Assembly (NCBI RefSeq): GCF_006402735.1
Contig: NZ_CP017174.1
Coordinates: forward strand, 4,901,001-4,965,000
DNA from: Myxococcus xanthus
GTDB lineage: Bacteria > Myxococcota > Myxococcia > Myxococcales > Myxococcaceae
Length of the DNA: 64,000 bases
Direction: 5' to 3'
This document shows, piece by piece, positions 37,071-46,204 of this stretch. The position numbers and the translations under genes are program-made. The notes under the pieces are model-generated. The model was not told the origin of the DNA and did no database searches. It saw only the letters and a list, made by a program, of their open reading frames with translations. Each line of letters opens with the position of its first letter. The first letter of the stretch is position 1.

Positions 37071-38591
37071 ATGCACAAGGAGCCCATCATCGGCATCGAC
37101 CTCGGCACGACGAACTCGTGCGCGGCGATCGTCGAGGACAGCGGGAACGTCAAGCTCATCCCCTACAAGGGCGGCGAGTACACCATCCCCTCGATCTTCG
37201 CGATCGACGACAAGGGGAACGAACTCATCGGCTACGAGGCCAAGCGCCAGTGGCAGCTCAACCCGCGCAACACCGTCTACGGCTCCAAGCGACTGGTGGG
37301 CCGGGGCTTCGGCACCGAGGTCGTCGACACGATGAAGAAGGTCGTGGCGTACAACATGCGCCCCGGCAAGCAGAGTGACGTCATCCTGGACGTGGGGAAG
37401 AAGGAGTTCGCCCTCCAGGAGGTCAGCGCCAAGATCCTGGGGAAGATCCGCGAGGTCGCCTCCAACTACCTGAAGATGCCCATCAAGCGGGCGGTGGTGA
37501 CGGTCCCCGCCTACTTCAACGACCGGCAGCGCCAGTCGGTGAAGGACGCGGGCAAGCTCATCGACCTGGAGGTCGTCCGCATCATCAACGAGCCCACCGC
37601 GGCGGCGCTGGCCTACGGCGTGGGCAAGGGGCTGAAGGAAAAGGTCGTCATCTACGACCTGGGCGGCGGCACCTTCGACGTCTCCATCATCGAGATTCGC
37701 GACCGCGTCTTCGAGGTGAAGTCCACCGGCGGTGACGTCTTCCTCGGCGGCATCGACTTCGACAACGCCATCATCCACCACGTCCTCAAGGACTTCGCGG
37801 CGAAGACGGGCATCGACCTCGCCACGGACCCGGTGGCCATGCAGCGCATCAAGGACCTGGCCGAGCGCACGAAGATCGACCTGTCCGCGCGCGAGGAAGT
37901 CCCCTTCAACATCCCCTTCATCACGATGACGTCGCAGGGCCAGCCCCTGAACATCGAGATGAAGTTCACCCGGAAGATGCTGGAGCAGCTCACCAACCAG
38001 CTCGTGGATCGCACCCTGCAGATGGTGGCGCGCGTGCTGGTGGACTCCGGGCTGTCCACCAAGGACGTCGACGAGGTCATGCTCGTGGGCGGCCAGACGC
38101 GCATGCCCATCGTCCAGGACCGGCTCACCAAGTTCTTCGGCAAGCCGCCCAGCAAGGGCGTGCACCCGGACGAGGCGGTGGCCATTGGCGCCGCGCTCTA
38201 CGCGCACTCGCTGCAGGACGACACCAACCTGCGCATCCAGTTGCTGGACGTGATTCCCATGGCCATTGGCCTGGAGAAGGCCGGCGGCGCCTTCCACGTC
38301 GTCTTCCCGCGCAACGCGGCCATTCCCAACGCCAAGCAATTGCTGGCCACCACCAGCATGGACAACCAGACCGAGCTCGCCGTGCGCATCTTCCAGGGCG
38401 ACAACGAGCTGGTGGCCCGCAACGACATGCTGGGTGAGTTCACCTTCTCCGGCATCCAGCCCGGTCGCGCCGGCGCCGCGCAGGTGGAGATCACGTTCGA
38501 CGTGAACGTGGAAGGCATCCTCACCATGCGCGCGCGTGACCCGGCGTCCGGCCGCGAGATGAAGACCACGGTGCGCGTCAGCCAGGCCTGA
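37071..38591 (+). CDS. DnaK-like Hsp70 without the C-terminal lid
   Basis: 506 residues. The ATPase domain is complete: GIDLGTTNSCAAIVED, VPAYFNDRQRQSVKDAG, INEPTAAALAYG, YDLGGGTFDVS, VGGQTRMP. The substrate-binding beta domain follows (IPMAIGLEKAGG, EFTFSGIQPG). The protein stops there at TTVRVSQA, lacking the roughly 100-residue helical lid and acidic tail of a normal 610-640-residue DnaK. Myxobacteria have several Hsp70 paralogues, such as SglK and StkA in social motility, and this may be one; I do not assign a name. No grpE or dnaJ adjoins. It is divergent from prkA and convergent with the kinase-receiver-cyclase gene. Confidence 0.93.
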   Translation: MHKEPIIGIDLGTTNSCAAIVEDSGNVKLIPYKGGEYTIPSIFAIDDKGNELIGYEAKRQWQLNPRNTVYGSKRLVGRGFGTEVVDTMKKVVAYNMRPGKQSDVILDVGKKEFALQEVSAKILGKIREVASNYLKMPIKRAVVTVPAYFNDRQRQSVKDAGKLIDLEVVRIINEPTAAALAYGVGKGLKEKVVIYDLGGGTFDVSIIEIRDRVFEVKSTGGDVFLGGIDFDNAIIHHVLKDFAAKTGIDLATDPVAMQRIKDLAERTKIDLSAREEVPFNIPFITMTSQGQPLNIEMKFTRKMLEQLTNQLVDRTLQMVARVLVDSGLSTKDVDEVMLVGGQTRMPIVQDRLTKFFGKPPSKGVHPDEAVAIGAALYAHSLQDDTNLRIQLLDVIPMAIGLEKAGGAFHVVFPRNAAIPNAKQLLATTSMDNQTELAVRIFQGDNELVARNDMLGEFTFSGIQPGRAGAAQVEITFDVNVEGILTMRARDPASGREMKTTVRVSQA

Positions 38592-38636
38592 TTCGCATCC
38601 CCTGCCCCGCTCCCATTCGCCAGGAGCGGAGCGCCC

Positions 38637-40601
38637 TCAACCGCCCCGGCCCACGGCCGCCGCTTCCGGCGGCAGGAAAGCCGTCGCGTCCTCCGGACCC
38701 AGCGGGCCCTGGCCCTCATCGCGGGCCAGCTCGAAGAGGCCCGCCTCCACGGGCACCAGGTGGAAGCGTGACGCCGCGCGCGCCTGGGCCCGGCCGCTGA
38801 CCAGCACCTGCCCGCGCCCGGCCCGGACCGCCAGCCGCGCCGCGGTGTTCACCACGTCCCCCAGCACCGTGAAGTCCAGCCGGCCGGAGGCCTTCGCCCC
38901 CACGCTGCCGGCCACCAGGTCACCCGAATCCAGGCCCATGCAGACGCCATGCGCGTACGGTGCGCCCTCGCCGCCACGCGATGCCAGCGCGCCCAGTTGC
39001 CGGTGAATGGCGTGACAGGCCTCCAGCGCCAGGTCCACGTGCCCGGGGCCTCGGAAGACGGCCATCACCGCGTCCCCCATGAACTTGTCCACGATGCCGC
39101 CGCGCGCGAGCAACTCCGGGACAATGGCCTCGAAGTTGGCGTTGAGGCGGCGCAGGGACTCCGGCGGCGCTTCCTGGTGCAGCACCGGTGTGAAGGCATC
39201 CACGTCGATGAACACCACCGTGCCGTCCACCCACTCGCCCGCCATGGCGTCCGAGCCCTGGAGCAACGGCGGCAGACGCTCCAGCACCGCGCCCGGGACG
39301 AACATGCGCAACAGGCCGTTCTCCTCCGTGTAGCGCACGGTGCGGCGCAGCTCGCGCACGTGCTTCAGCGTCTTGACGAGCGTGGCCTCCAGGTCCGGGA
39401 AGTCGATGGGTTTGGTGATGAAGTCGAAGGCGCCGCGATTCATCGCCGTGCGAATGTTGTTCATGTCCCCATACGCGGAGACGATGACCACCCGGGTCAG
39501 CGAGCTGATCTCCCCCACGCGCGACAGGAACGTCAGCCCGTCCATGCGCGGCATGTTGATGTCGCAGAGGACGACTTCGATGTCGGGATGCTGGCGCATC
39601 TCCTCCAGCGCCTCCTCGCCGTCCGCGGCGAAGAGGAACTGGTAGACGGAGCGGCGGATCTGCTTGCGGAAGCTCTGCTCCATCAACACGACGATGTCCG
39701 GCTCGTCATCCACGACCAGGATCTTCGCCGGGCGCGACGGCCGGCCCGCGTCCACCGCGCTGGTGAGGGCGGAGGCCAACTCGTGCGCGGACTGGAAGCG
39801 GCGCGCGGGGTCCACGTCCAGGGCGCGCGCGAAGAAGGCGTCCACCTCCGTGCCCAGCTCCGGTGCCAGGCTGGACGGCGGCGCGGGCGGCGGCGGCACG
39901 TTGCCCAGGCGCATCTGCCGCAGTGACTCCAAGGGGAACGGGTGCTGCCCCGTCAGCGCGCGATACGCCACCACGGCCAGCGCCCAGAGGTCACAGCGGT
40001 GGTCCAGCCGCGGCTCCAGCCCTCGGAGCTGCTCGGGGCTCATGTACCGGGGCGTGCCGGCCATCTCCTCCTCGGGATGCGGCCGGGCCGCGCCGCCCGA
40101 CATCAGCAGCGCCAGACCGAAGTCCAACACCTTCACCTGTTCGCCATGCTCCGTGCGCGCGAGGAACAGGTTGGCCGGCTTGAGGTCGCGGTGGATGACG
40201 CCCGCGGCATGCGCGGCGGTGAGCGCGCGGGCCGCCTGCGTCACCAGCCGCTCCACCATGGCCAGGGACAGCCGGCCGCGGCGGTTCAACAGGGCCTCCA
40301 GGTCCTCTCCCACCAGCCACTCCATGACGATGTAGGGCGTCTCGCCGGAGAGGTCGCAGTCGTGGACCTGGATGACGTGGGGGTTCTGGAGGCGGGCAAT
40401 CGCCCGCGCTTCCCATTCGAACTGCTGGCGCGCCAGGGGCGCGGGCGCGCAGTGGGCCGCCATCAGCTTGAGGGCCACGCGGCGCTGGAGCTTGGGATCC
40501 AACGCCACCCAGATGGTGCCCATGCCGCCGCCAGCCAGCCGCCGCTCCAGGACGTAGCGGTCGCCAATGACTTGTCGCTCGGAGTTGGAGTCTTCGACCA
40601 T
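38637..40601 (-). CDS. Fusion of Ser/Thr kinase, receiver domain and class III adenylate cyclase
   Basis: 654 residues; the ATG at 40601 is chosen because the kinase domain begins just after it. The kinase (about 14-275) has the glycine loop AGGGMGTIW, Lys45, Asp139 in HRDLKPANL and DFGLAL, so it should be active. The receiver (about 293-410) has VVDDEPD and the acceptor Asp347 in CDINMPRMDG. The cyclase (about 455-625) has metal Asp466 (FIDVDAFT) and Asp510 (FMGDAVMAV), the ATP-selecting pair Lys506/Asp582, and Asn585 in GDVVNTAARL. All three modules look competent. There is no membrane segment. One protein thus joins Ser/Thr phosphorylation, two-component input and cAMP output. It is divergent from the carotenoid oxygenase gene. 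Confidence 0.93.
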   Translation of the reverse strand: MVEDSNSERQVIGDRYVLERRLAGGGMGTIWVALDPKLQRRVALKLMAAHCAPAPLARQQFEWEARAIARLQNPHVIQVHDCDLSGETPYIVMEWLVGEDLEALLNRRGRLSLAMVERLVTQAARALTAAHAAGVIHRDLKPANLFLARTEHGEQVKVLDFGLALLMSGGAARPHPEEEMAGTPRYMSPEQLRGLEPRLDHRCDLWALAVVAYRALTGQHPFPLESLRQMRLGNVPPPPAPPSSLAPELGTEVDAFFARALDVDPARRFQSAHELASALTSAVDAGRPSRPAKILVVDDEPDIVVLMEQSFRKQIRRSVYQFLFAADGEEALEEMRQHPDIEVVLCDINMPRMDGLTFLSRVGEISSLTRVVIVSAYGDMNNIRTAMNRGAFDFITKPIDFPDLEATLVKTLKHVRELRRTVRYTEENGLLRMFVPGAVLERLPPLLQGSDAMAGEWVDGTVVFIDVDAFTPVLHQEAPPESLRRLNANFEAIVPELLARGGIVDKFMGDAVMAVFRGPGHVDLALEACHAIHRQLGALASRGGEGAPYAHGVCMGLDSGDLVAGSVGAKASGRLDFTVLGDVVNTAARLAVRAGRGQVLVSGRAQARAASRFHLVPVEAGLFELARDEGQGPLGPEDATAFLPPEAAAVGRGG

Positions 40602-40765
40602 GGGAAGCGGGAAGTGTCTCACACCGGCCCCTCGCAAGGTACTGCGGGCGGCCCTCTCCCACGGCAGCCAGCCGCGCGGCGGCGACCGGCCTGTCACAAC
40701 GCGCGTGCTACGGTCCCCGCCCCCATCCCGATACGGCGTGCACTCACCCAACCTCCGGAGGCGTC

Positions 40766-42907
40766 ATGCCCGAGACTGAATCCGTCCTGAAGCACCCCGC
40801 CCCCGCGGCGACCGAAGCAGCCCCTTCCCTCTCGCGTGAGCCGGACGGCCATTCGCTCCCCGGTCTGCACGTCCCACCGGGGCTCAGGCCCGGCATGCCG
40901 CGCAACGCGATGACCACCAGCCCGGTGGAGTACGTCAACGAGCCGCTGCAGGTGCTCGCCGGCGCGCTGCCAGAGGACCTGCAAGGTCACGTCTATGTCG
41001 CGGGGCCCAGCGTGCACGCGGGCTCACCGGCCCTGGCTTCGGACGGGCTCGTGATGCGGCTGGACTTCCAGGTGGGCGGCGCCCGGTTCACCACCGCCAC
41101 CATGCGCACCCCGTCGTACTACGCACGCCAGCAGGTGGACGCGGGCGCGACGGCGCGAGGCCCCCTGACTCGGCTGCTCAACCGCTTCCGCGAGACGACG
41201 CTGGCAGACGTGTCACTCACGCTGGGCCCGCAGGAGACGCCCAACACGGCGCCCTTCCTGGTCGAGGGCGAGCGGATGCTGCTGGTGACGACGGACGCGG
41301 GCCGCCCGTGGGCCATCCACCCCAAGACGTTGAAGGCGTACACACCGCTAGGCTACCTGCGTGAGTGGAACCGCGCTCTCCCCACGCCGTGGGCCTTCCC
41401 GCTGCTGCAGAGCACGGCCCACCCGGCCTTCGACCCCGCCGAGCGCATGGGCCTGCGCATCGACAAGGACCGGCCCCGCCTCTTCTTCACCAACCACGCG
41501 CCCAAGTGGCCCCTGGGTCCCGGTTACACGCAGTTGGTGAGCTGGGACACGGAAGAGAACCGGCTGCACCACTGGAAGCTGATGGACGCGGCCACGGGCG
41601 AGCCGGTGTTGGCGTCGTCGCTGCACCAGATCGCCGCCACGCGGGACTACGTGGTGCTGCTGGACGCCAACTTCCCCATCAACTTCTGGCAGATCGCCGC
41701 GCAGGCGGCGGTGCCCTTCCTGCCGCGGGTGCAGCGCGCGGTGGAGTGGCTGACGGCGTCCCCTGCCGCCCCGCAAGCGGTGTTCTGGGTGGTGCGGCGA
41801 GCGGACCTCCAGACGTCACCCGGGACGCTGGACCCGGAGAATCCGCCGCTCGTGTCCGCGCACCGCTTCCAGGCCGGAGGCGGCGGGCTGCACTTCGCCG
41901 CCATCTACGAGAACCCCGACGACGTCATCACCCTGGTCGCCGCGCACTCGCCTACCGAGGACCTGTCCCATACGCTGGAGCCGGGCGAGCTGCTCATCAA
42001 TGGCAACCGCGTGCAGGACTGGCAGGCGGGAATGCCCACGGCGGTGCCCGTCACGCGCAGCTCCATGGGGGTGCACCGCATCGACATGAAGCGGCTGCGC
42101 ATCCAGTCCAATCTGTATTCGCATGACGACTTCACGTGGGGCCTGACGGTCTTCTCCAACGCCGGCCTGGTGAATGGCGAGCTGGAGGCCCACCTCCGGC
42201 TGCTGGGCCATGTGATGAACGGCAAGGTGCCCACGAAGGAGCTGGCGCTCTACATCAACTCGGACGGCTTCACGGCGGACATGGTCCCGGAGGCGCTCTA
42301 CCAGCTCTACAAGCCCATCGTAGGAGACAAGTCCGCGCTGCCCATCCGCGACGGCCGCGCGGCGAGCTTCTTCAAGTTCTTCGTCGACTCCGGCCGCTTC
42401 GAAGGCTACGTGCTGCCCACCGGCTGGTTCGGCTTCGCGCCGCAGTTCGTCCCCAGCGCCCGGTTCCCCCAGGTGCCACACTGGAAGGGCTACGTGGTGG
42501 CGCTCGTCGTGTCGGACCCGACGCCGGACCTGCCGGCGAACTCCACGGGCGACGAGGTCTGGATCTTCGACTCCGAGGACATCGCCAAGGGCCCCATCTG
42601 CCGGCTGGGCAGCCGCAACTTCGACGTGGGCATGACGCTGCACACCACCTTCCTGCCCCCGGGCCTGCCAGACCTCCTGGAAGGCCAGCCTCCGGGCAAC
42701 GTGGCCCCCTACTGCGTGGACGTGCGGCAGGACCTGGACATGGACGCCATCGAACGGACGTACCTGGAGTGGCCCCAGACGCTGCTTCCACGGGTGCCTC
42801 GGGTGCTGTTCGCCCCGTGGCGCCTGGGCGTGAAGTGGGCGTTGAACTTCCCGAAGCTGCGTCAGGTGCTCCAGGAGGACGTGTATCCGCACTTCCCGCG
42901 CAGGTGA
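40766..42907 (+). CDS. Carotenoid cleavage oxygenase family protein
   Basis: 713 residues with a Pro-rich N-terminus. The four iron-binding histidines of the family can be placed: His219 (TAHPAFD), His287 (SSLHQIAAT), His376 (GGLHFAAIYEN) and His626 (TLHTTFLPPG). The blades of the seven-bladed propeller are recognisable (RLFFTNHAPKWPLG, LASSLHQIAATRDYVVLLD). Such enzymes split carotenoids or related polyenes and stilbenes with O2. The ribosome site sits in the palindrome CCTCCGGAGG (40752-40761). A phytoene desaturase gene lies 3.3 kb further on, which makes a carotenoid substrate reasonable. It shares its upstream region with the kinase-receiver-cyclase gene. Confidence 0.88.
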   Translation: MPETESVLKHPAPAATEAAPSLSREPDGHSLPGLHVPPGLRPGMPRNAMTTSPVEYVNEPLQVLAGALPEDLQGHVYVAGPSVHAGSPALASDGLVMRLDFQVGGARFTTATMRTPSYYARQQVDAGATARGPLTRLLNRFRETTLADVSLTLGPQETPNTAPFLVEGERMLLVTTDAGRPWAIHPKTLKAYTPLGYLREWNRALPTPWAFPLLQSTAHPAFDPAERMGLRIDKDRPRLFFTNHAPKWPLGPGYTQLVSWDTEENRLHHWKLMDAATGEPVLASSLHQIAATRDYVVLLDANFPINFWQIAAQAAVPFLPRVQRAVEWLTASPAAPQAVFWVVRRADLQTSPGTLDPENPPLVSAHRFQAGGGGLHFAAIYENPDDVITLVAAHSPTEDLSHTLEPGELLINGNRVQDWQAGMPTAVPVTRSSMGVHRIDMKRLRIQSNLYSHDDFTWGLTVFSNAGLVNGELEAHLRLLGHVMNGKVPTKELALYINSDGFTADMVPEALYQLYKPIVGDKSALPIRDGRAASFFKFFVDSGRFEGYVLPTGWFGFAPQFVPSARFPQVPHWKGYVVALVVSDPTPDLPANSTGDEVWIFDSEDIAKGPICRLGSRNFDVGMTLHTTFLPPGLPDLLEGQPPGNVAPYCVDVRQDLDMDAIERTYLEWPQTLLPRVPRVLFAPWRLGVKWALNFPKLRQVLQEDVYPHFPRR

Positions 42908-42922
42908 CTGCGTTCGCCGCAG
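42908..42922. terminator. Short hairpin between convergent oxygenase and leuS
   Basis: CTGCG (42908-42912) with CGCAG (42918-42922), loop TTCGC, in the 19-bp gap between the two convergent stops. A short stem, so only suggestive. Confidence 0.3.
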
Positions 42923-42926
42923 CGCC

Positions 42927-45413
42927 TCAGCCAACGACAATGTTGATGATTCGCCCTGGCACGTAGACGAATCGGCGCTCGGTCTTTCCAGCGAGATGCG
43001 GGATGAGATCCGGCTCTTGGTGGACGGCGTCACGCGCCTCCGCCTCCGTGGCGTCTCGCTTCAGGCGCAGCTTCCCCCGGACCTTGCCGTTGACCTGGAT
43101 GGCCATTTCGACCAGCTCGTCCACGGTCAATGCGGGGTCGTATTCAGGCCACGGCTGGAGGGAAATGGACTCGCTTGCGCCCCAGCGGTGCCAGAGCTCC
43201 TCCGCGAGGTGCGGCGCGAATGGGGAGAGAATTCGCGCGAAGACCCTGGCTGCATCGAGCGGCACACGCGGGAGCTCGGCCAGCGCGTTGGCGAGAATCA
43301 TCATCGCGCTCACGGCGGTGTTGAAGCGCAGCGCTTCGATGTCCTCCCCCACCTTCCTCACCGTCTTGTGCAGGAGCCGCAGCGCGTCCTCGGTCAGCGC
43401 CGCCGGCGCACCGCCCTCGTCCTCCGCCACGAACGCGAGCGTATTCCACACGCGGTCGAGGAATCGCCGCACGCCGATGACGCCGTTGGTCTGCCACGGC
43501 TTCACCGCCTCCAGCGGGCCCATGAACATTTCGTACATGCGCAGGGCGTCCGCACCGAACTGCCGGACGATGTCGTCTGGGTTCACCACGTTGCCGCGCG
43601 ACTTGGACATCTTCTCGTTGTTCTCACCGAGGATCATTCCCTGGTGGACGAGCTTCTTGAACGGCTCTGCGTGCGTAACGAGGCCGCAGTCGAACAGCAC
43701 CTTGTGCCAGAACCGGGCGTAGAGCAGGTGTAGCACCGCGTGCTCCGAACCGCCGACATACAGGTCCACTGGCATCCAGGCGTCGTAGGCCTGCTGCGAG
43801 AAGACGGCCTGGGTGTTCTCCGGGTCGATGAAGCGCAGGTAGTACCAGCACGAGCCCGCCCATTGGGGCATCGTGTTGGTCTCTCGCGCATACCACTTTC
43901 CGTCCCGCTGGAAGAAACGCCAATCCAAGGCGCGGGCCAGCGGGCCCGCAGGATCCTCGCTGGGCTTGAAGTCCTCGAGCTCGGGGAGTCGCACCGGCAA
44001 CTGGTCCTCTGGCACGGGCAGAGGCTGGTCGTAGCGAATGGTGTGGGGATGCACACGCGGGTCCGTTGAGCCCTCCGCGAGCTCGACCGGGAAATAGATG
44101 GGGATAGGCTCCCCCCAATAGCGCTGGCGCGAGAACACCCAATCCCGCAAGCGGTACTGGACACGCCGTGCGCCCAGGCCCTCACGCTCGAGGTGGGCGA
44201 GCATGGCCGCCTTGGCCTCGGGCGTCCGCAGCCCATCGAGGAAGCTCGAGCGCACCGCGACGCCCTCCCCCACGAAGGCCTCGGTCCACGTGCCGGTCTC
44301 GCTCAGGGCGCCGTCGAGCGAAACCACCTCGACGACAGGCAAGCCGAAGGCACGCGCGAACTCGAAGTCACGCGCGTCGTGGCCGGGCACGCCCATGATG
44401 GCGCCCGTCCCATAAGAGCCGAGCACGAAGTCCGCGACCCAAATGGGGAGGCGCGCTCCCGTGAGCGGGTGCAGCGCGTAGGAGCCGGTGAACACGCCGG
44501 TCTTGGCTTTCGTGAGCGCGGTGCGGTCCAACTCGCTTCGGCTCGCGGACTCCTCTCGGTAGGCCAGAATCTCGGCGCGCTTCTCCGCCGTGGCGAACCG
44601 CTCCAGCAGCGGGTGCTCGGGTGCGACGACCATGTACGTCGCGCCGAAGAGGGTGTCCGGACGGGTGGTGAAGATGCGGAGGCGGTCCGCGCTGCCCTCG
44701 ATGGCGAAATCGACCTCAGCGCCCTCGCTGCGCCCAATCCAGTGGAGCTGCTTCTCCCGCGTCTCGGGCCAATCCAGCCCCGCGAGGTCCTGGGCGAGCC
44801 GATCGGCGTACGCCGTGATGCGAAGCGTCCACTGCCGCAGCGGCAGCCGCACAACCGGGTGACTGCCCCGCTCGCTCTTCCCGTCAATGACCTCCTCGTT
44901 GGCGAGCACCGTTCCGAGCGCCGCGCACCAGTTCACCGGGAGCTCGGCCTGATAGGCAAGACCGCGCTCGAAGAGCTTGAGGAAGAGCCACTGCGTCCAA
45001 CGCACGTACTCCGGGTCCGTCGTGGAGAGCTCGCGAGACCAGTCGTACGAGAACCCGAGAGACTTGAGCTGCCGCTTGAACGTCGCGACGTTCTTCGCGG
45101 TGGTCTCGGCCGGGTGGGTTCCCGTTTCGAGCGCGTGCTGCTCCGCGGGCAGGCCGAACGCATCCCATCCCATGGGATGAAGGACATCATAGCCCCGCAT
45201 CCGCAAGTACCGCGAGACGATGTCCGTGGCCGTGTAGCCCTCCGGGTGCCCGACGTGCAACCCGGCCCCCGAGGGATAAGGGAACATGTCGAGGATGTAT
45301 GCCTTCGGCTTGCCGGGGTGCCTGCGCGCCTCGAAGAGGCGCTGTTCTTCCCAACGGGCCTGCCAGAGAGGTTCGATGTTCGCCGGGTCGTACTTCGGCC
45401 GTTCTGTGGACAT
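42927..45413 (-). CDS. leuS: Leucyl-tRNA synthetase
   Basis: 828 residues, normal for a bacterial LeuRS. Class I signatures are HVGH (within GAGLHVGHPEGY) and KMSKSRGNVVNP. The CP1 editing domain has TTRPDTLFGATYMV and MGVPGHDARD, with the Asp that proofreads Met/Ile. It charges tRNA-Leu. Codon choice differs from accA or clpX nearby, with more A-ending codons such as CGA, CCA and GGA, which may point to past replacement by a foreign copy. It ends 19 bp from the convergent oxygenase. Confidence 0.97.
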   Translation of the reverse strand: MSTERPKYDPANIEPLWQARWEEQRLFEARRHPGKPKAYILDMFPYPSGAGLHVGHPEGYTATDIVSRYLRMRGYDVLHPMGWDAFGLPAEQHALETGTHPAETTAKNVATFKRQLKSLGFSYDWSRELSTTDPEYVRWTQWLFLKLFERGLAYQAELPVNWCAALGTVLANEEVIDGKSERGSHPVVRLPLRQWTLRITAYADRLAQDLAGLDWPETREKQLHWIGRSEGAEVDFAIEGSADRLRIFTTRPDTLFGATYMVVAPEHPLLERFATAEKRAEILAYREESASRSELDRTALTKAKTGVFTGSYALHPLTGARLPIWVADFVLGSYGTGAIMGVPGHDARDFEFARAFGLPVVEVVSLDGALSETGTWTEAFVGEGVAVRSSFLDGLRTPEAKAAMLAHLEREGLGARRVQYRLRDWVFSRQRYWGEPIPIYFPVELAEGSTDPRVHPHTIRYDQPLPVPEDQLPVRLPELEDFKPSEDPAGPLARALDWRFFQRDGKWYARETNTMPQWAGSCWYYLRFIDPENTQAVFSQQAYDAWMPVDLYVGGSEHAVLHLLYARFWHKVLFDCGLVTHAEPFKKLVHQGMILGENNEKMSKSRGNVVNPDDIVRQFGADALRMYEMFMGPLEAVKPWQTNGVIGVRRFLDRVWNTLAFVAEDEGGAPAALTEDALRLLHKTVRKVGEDIEALRFNTAVSAMMILANALAELPRVPLDAARVFARILSPFAPHLAEELWHRWGASESISLQPWPEYDPALTVDELVEMAIQVNGKVRGKLRLKRDATEAEARDAVHQEPDLIPHLAGKTERRFVYVPGRIINIVVG

Positions 45414-45890
45414 GGCGCGCCAGTTACCACAACGGGCATGCCCAGTCAGCAGACGGCAGAGCGGCTCTTCGGGTGGTCCGCTCCGCCCATCACCGGTTCA
45501 ATCGTAATCCCCGCGCTACATGACACCGAAGGCGATGTTAGCAATGGGAGACCTGTTGGAGGAGCGCTCCAAGCCTGATGCGTTCTCCTCCGGTAGCAAT
45601 TGATTGAAGGGACAGGTTCACAGAGGCAGCGCGAACCCATTGAACTGGAACTGGCCTTGGAATTGAGCGACCAGTCCCCCCATGCTCGTCTCCTTCACGC
45701 CCTGCTCCTCTCTGGCCGCGACGCGGGACATGGGAGGGATGGGGCTCACCGACCCCATCCCTCCCACCAGGGAAGCGTACATCTGGAGACCGTCCGGGGA
45801 GGTGTGCGGACCCGGTCACACCCGCTCGCGCTCACCCCCGCGGCCTGACGGCCCTTCTTCAAGTCCGACCGCGCGAGAACGCCTCGTGCA
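45414..45890. other. Intergenic region upstream of leuS
   Basis: 477 bp with mixed composition and no convincing gene on either strand; the open frames lack ribosome sites and protein-like sequence. It contains a strong hairpin at 45731-45766 and presumably the leuS promoter near its left end, which I cannot define. Confidence 0.5.
45731..45766 (-). terminator. Strong hairpin downstream of the Cys-rich microprotein
   Basis: A perfect 14-bp inverted repeat (45731-45744 with 45753-45766; arms GGGAGGGATGGGG and its complement) with an 8-base loop, 125 bp past the stop of the minus-strand microprotein gene. There is no T-run on either side. It is the longest perfect stem I found in the window. 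Confidence 0.5.
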
Positions 45891-46091
45891 TCAGTAGCAA
45901 ACAGGGAACTCCTCACAGATGCAGTGAGGGCCCAACTGGACGCACTGATAGAAACATGTACAGCTCTCATCGGCGCACTGGTTTTGACACCAATCCCCGC
46001 TGGCTTGGGCCTCCGGCGGACGGACCGTGCCCATTACGCTTCCAAACATAATGCCCACGACAAAGACCCACTTCTGGATTCCCTTGCGCAT
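45891..46091 (-). CDS. Secreted 8-cysteine microprotein (66 aa)
   Basis: 66 residues from the ATG at 46091 with AGAGGA about seven bases upstream. A signal peptide (KWVFVVGIMFGSVMG, cleavage near AQA-SGD) precedes a mature part of about 36 residues. It carries eight cysteines (35, 39, 44, 46, 50, 57, 59 and 65) in the frame CxxxC, CxC, C, CxC, C, enough for four disulfides, like a knottin or a peptide toxin/pheromone scaffold. It sits alone with its own extended -10 promoter and is lower in GC than neighbours. I recognise no family. It could be a secreted effector, inhibitor or surface peptide. Confidence 0.75.
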   Translation of the reverse strand: MRKGIQKWVFVVGIMFGSVMGTVRPPEAQASGDWCQNQCADESCTCFYQCVQLGPHCICEEFPVCY

Positions 46092-46121
46092 GATAAATCC
46101 TCTCAACGGGACTGCGCGGAA

Positions 46122-46148
46122 ATCCTATCACAAGACAAAACCCGCCAA
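46122..46148 (-). promoter_or_regulatory. Extended -10 promoter of the microprotein gene
   Basis: On the minus strand the extended -10 TGATAGGAT (46130-46122) is preceded by TTGGCG (46148-46143) at a short 15-base spacing. The start would lie near 46115, about 24 bases before the ATG. Confidence 0.5.
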
Positions 46149-46204
46149 GACCCTCCTGTCGCGCCTCAATGCGTCATCAGGTCCAGTGTTCCGCGAAAAA
46201 TACG

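Noticed and set aside
45538..45897. Short open frames between leuS and the microprotein
   Set aside because: No ribosome site, no protein-like composition; one is crossed by the 14-bp hairpin.
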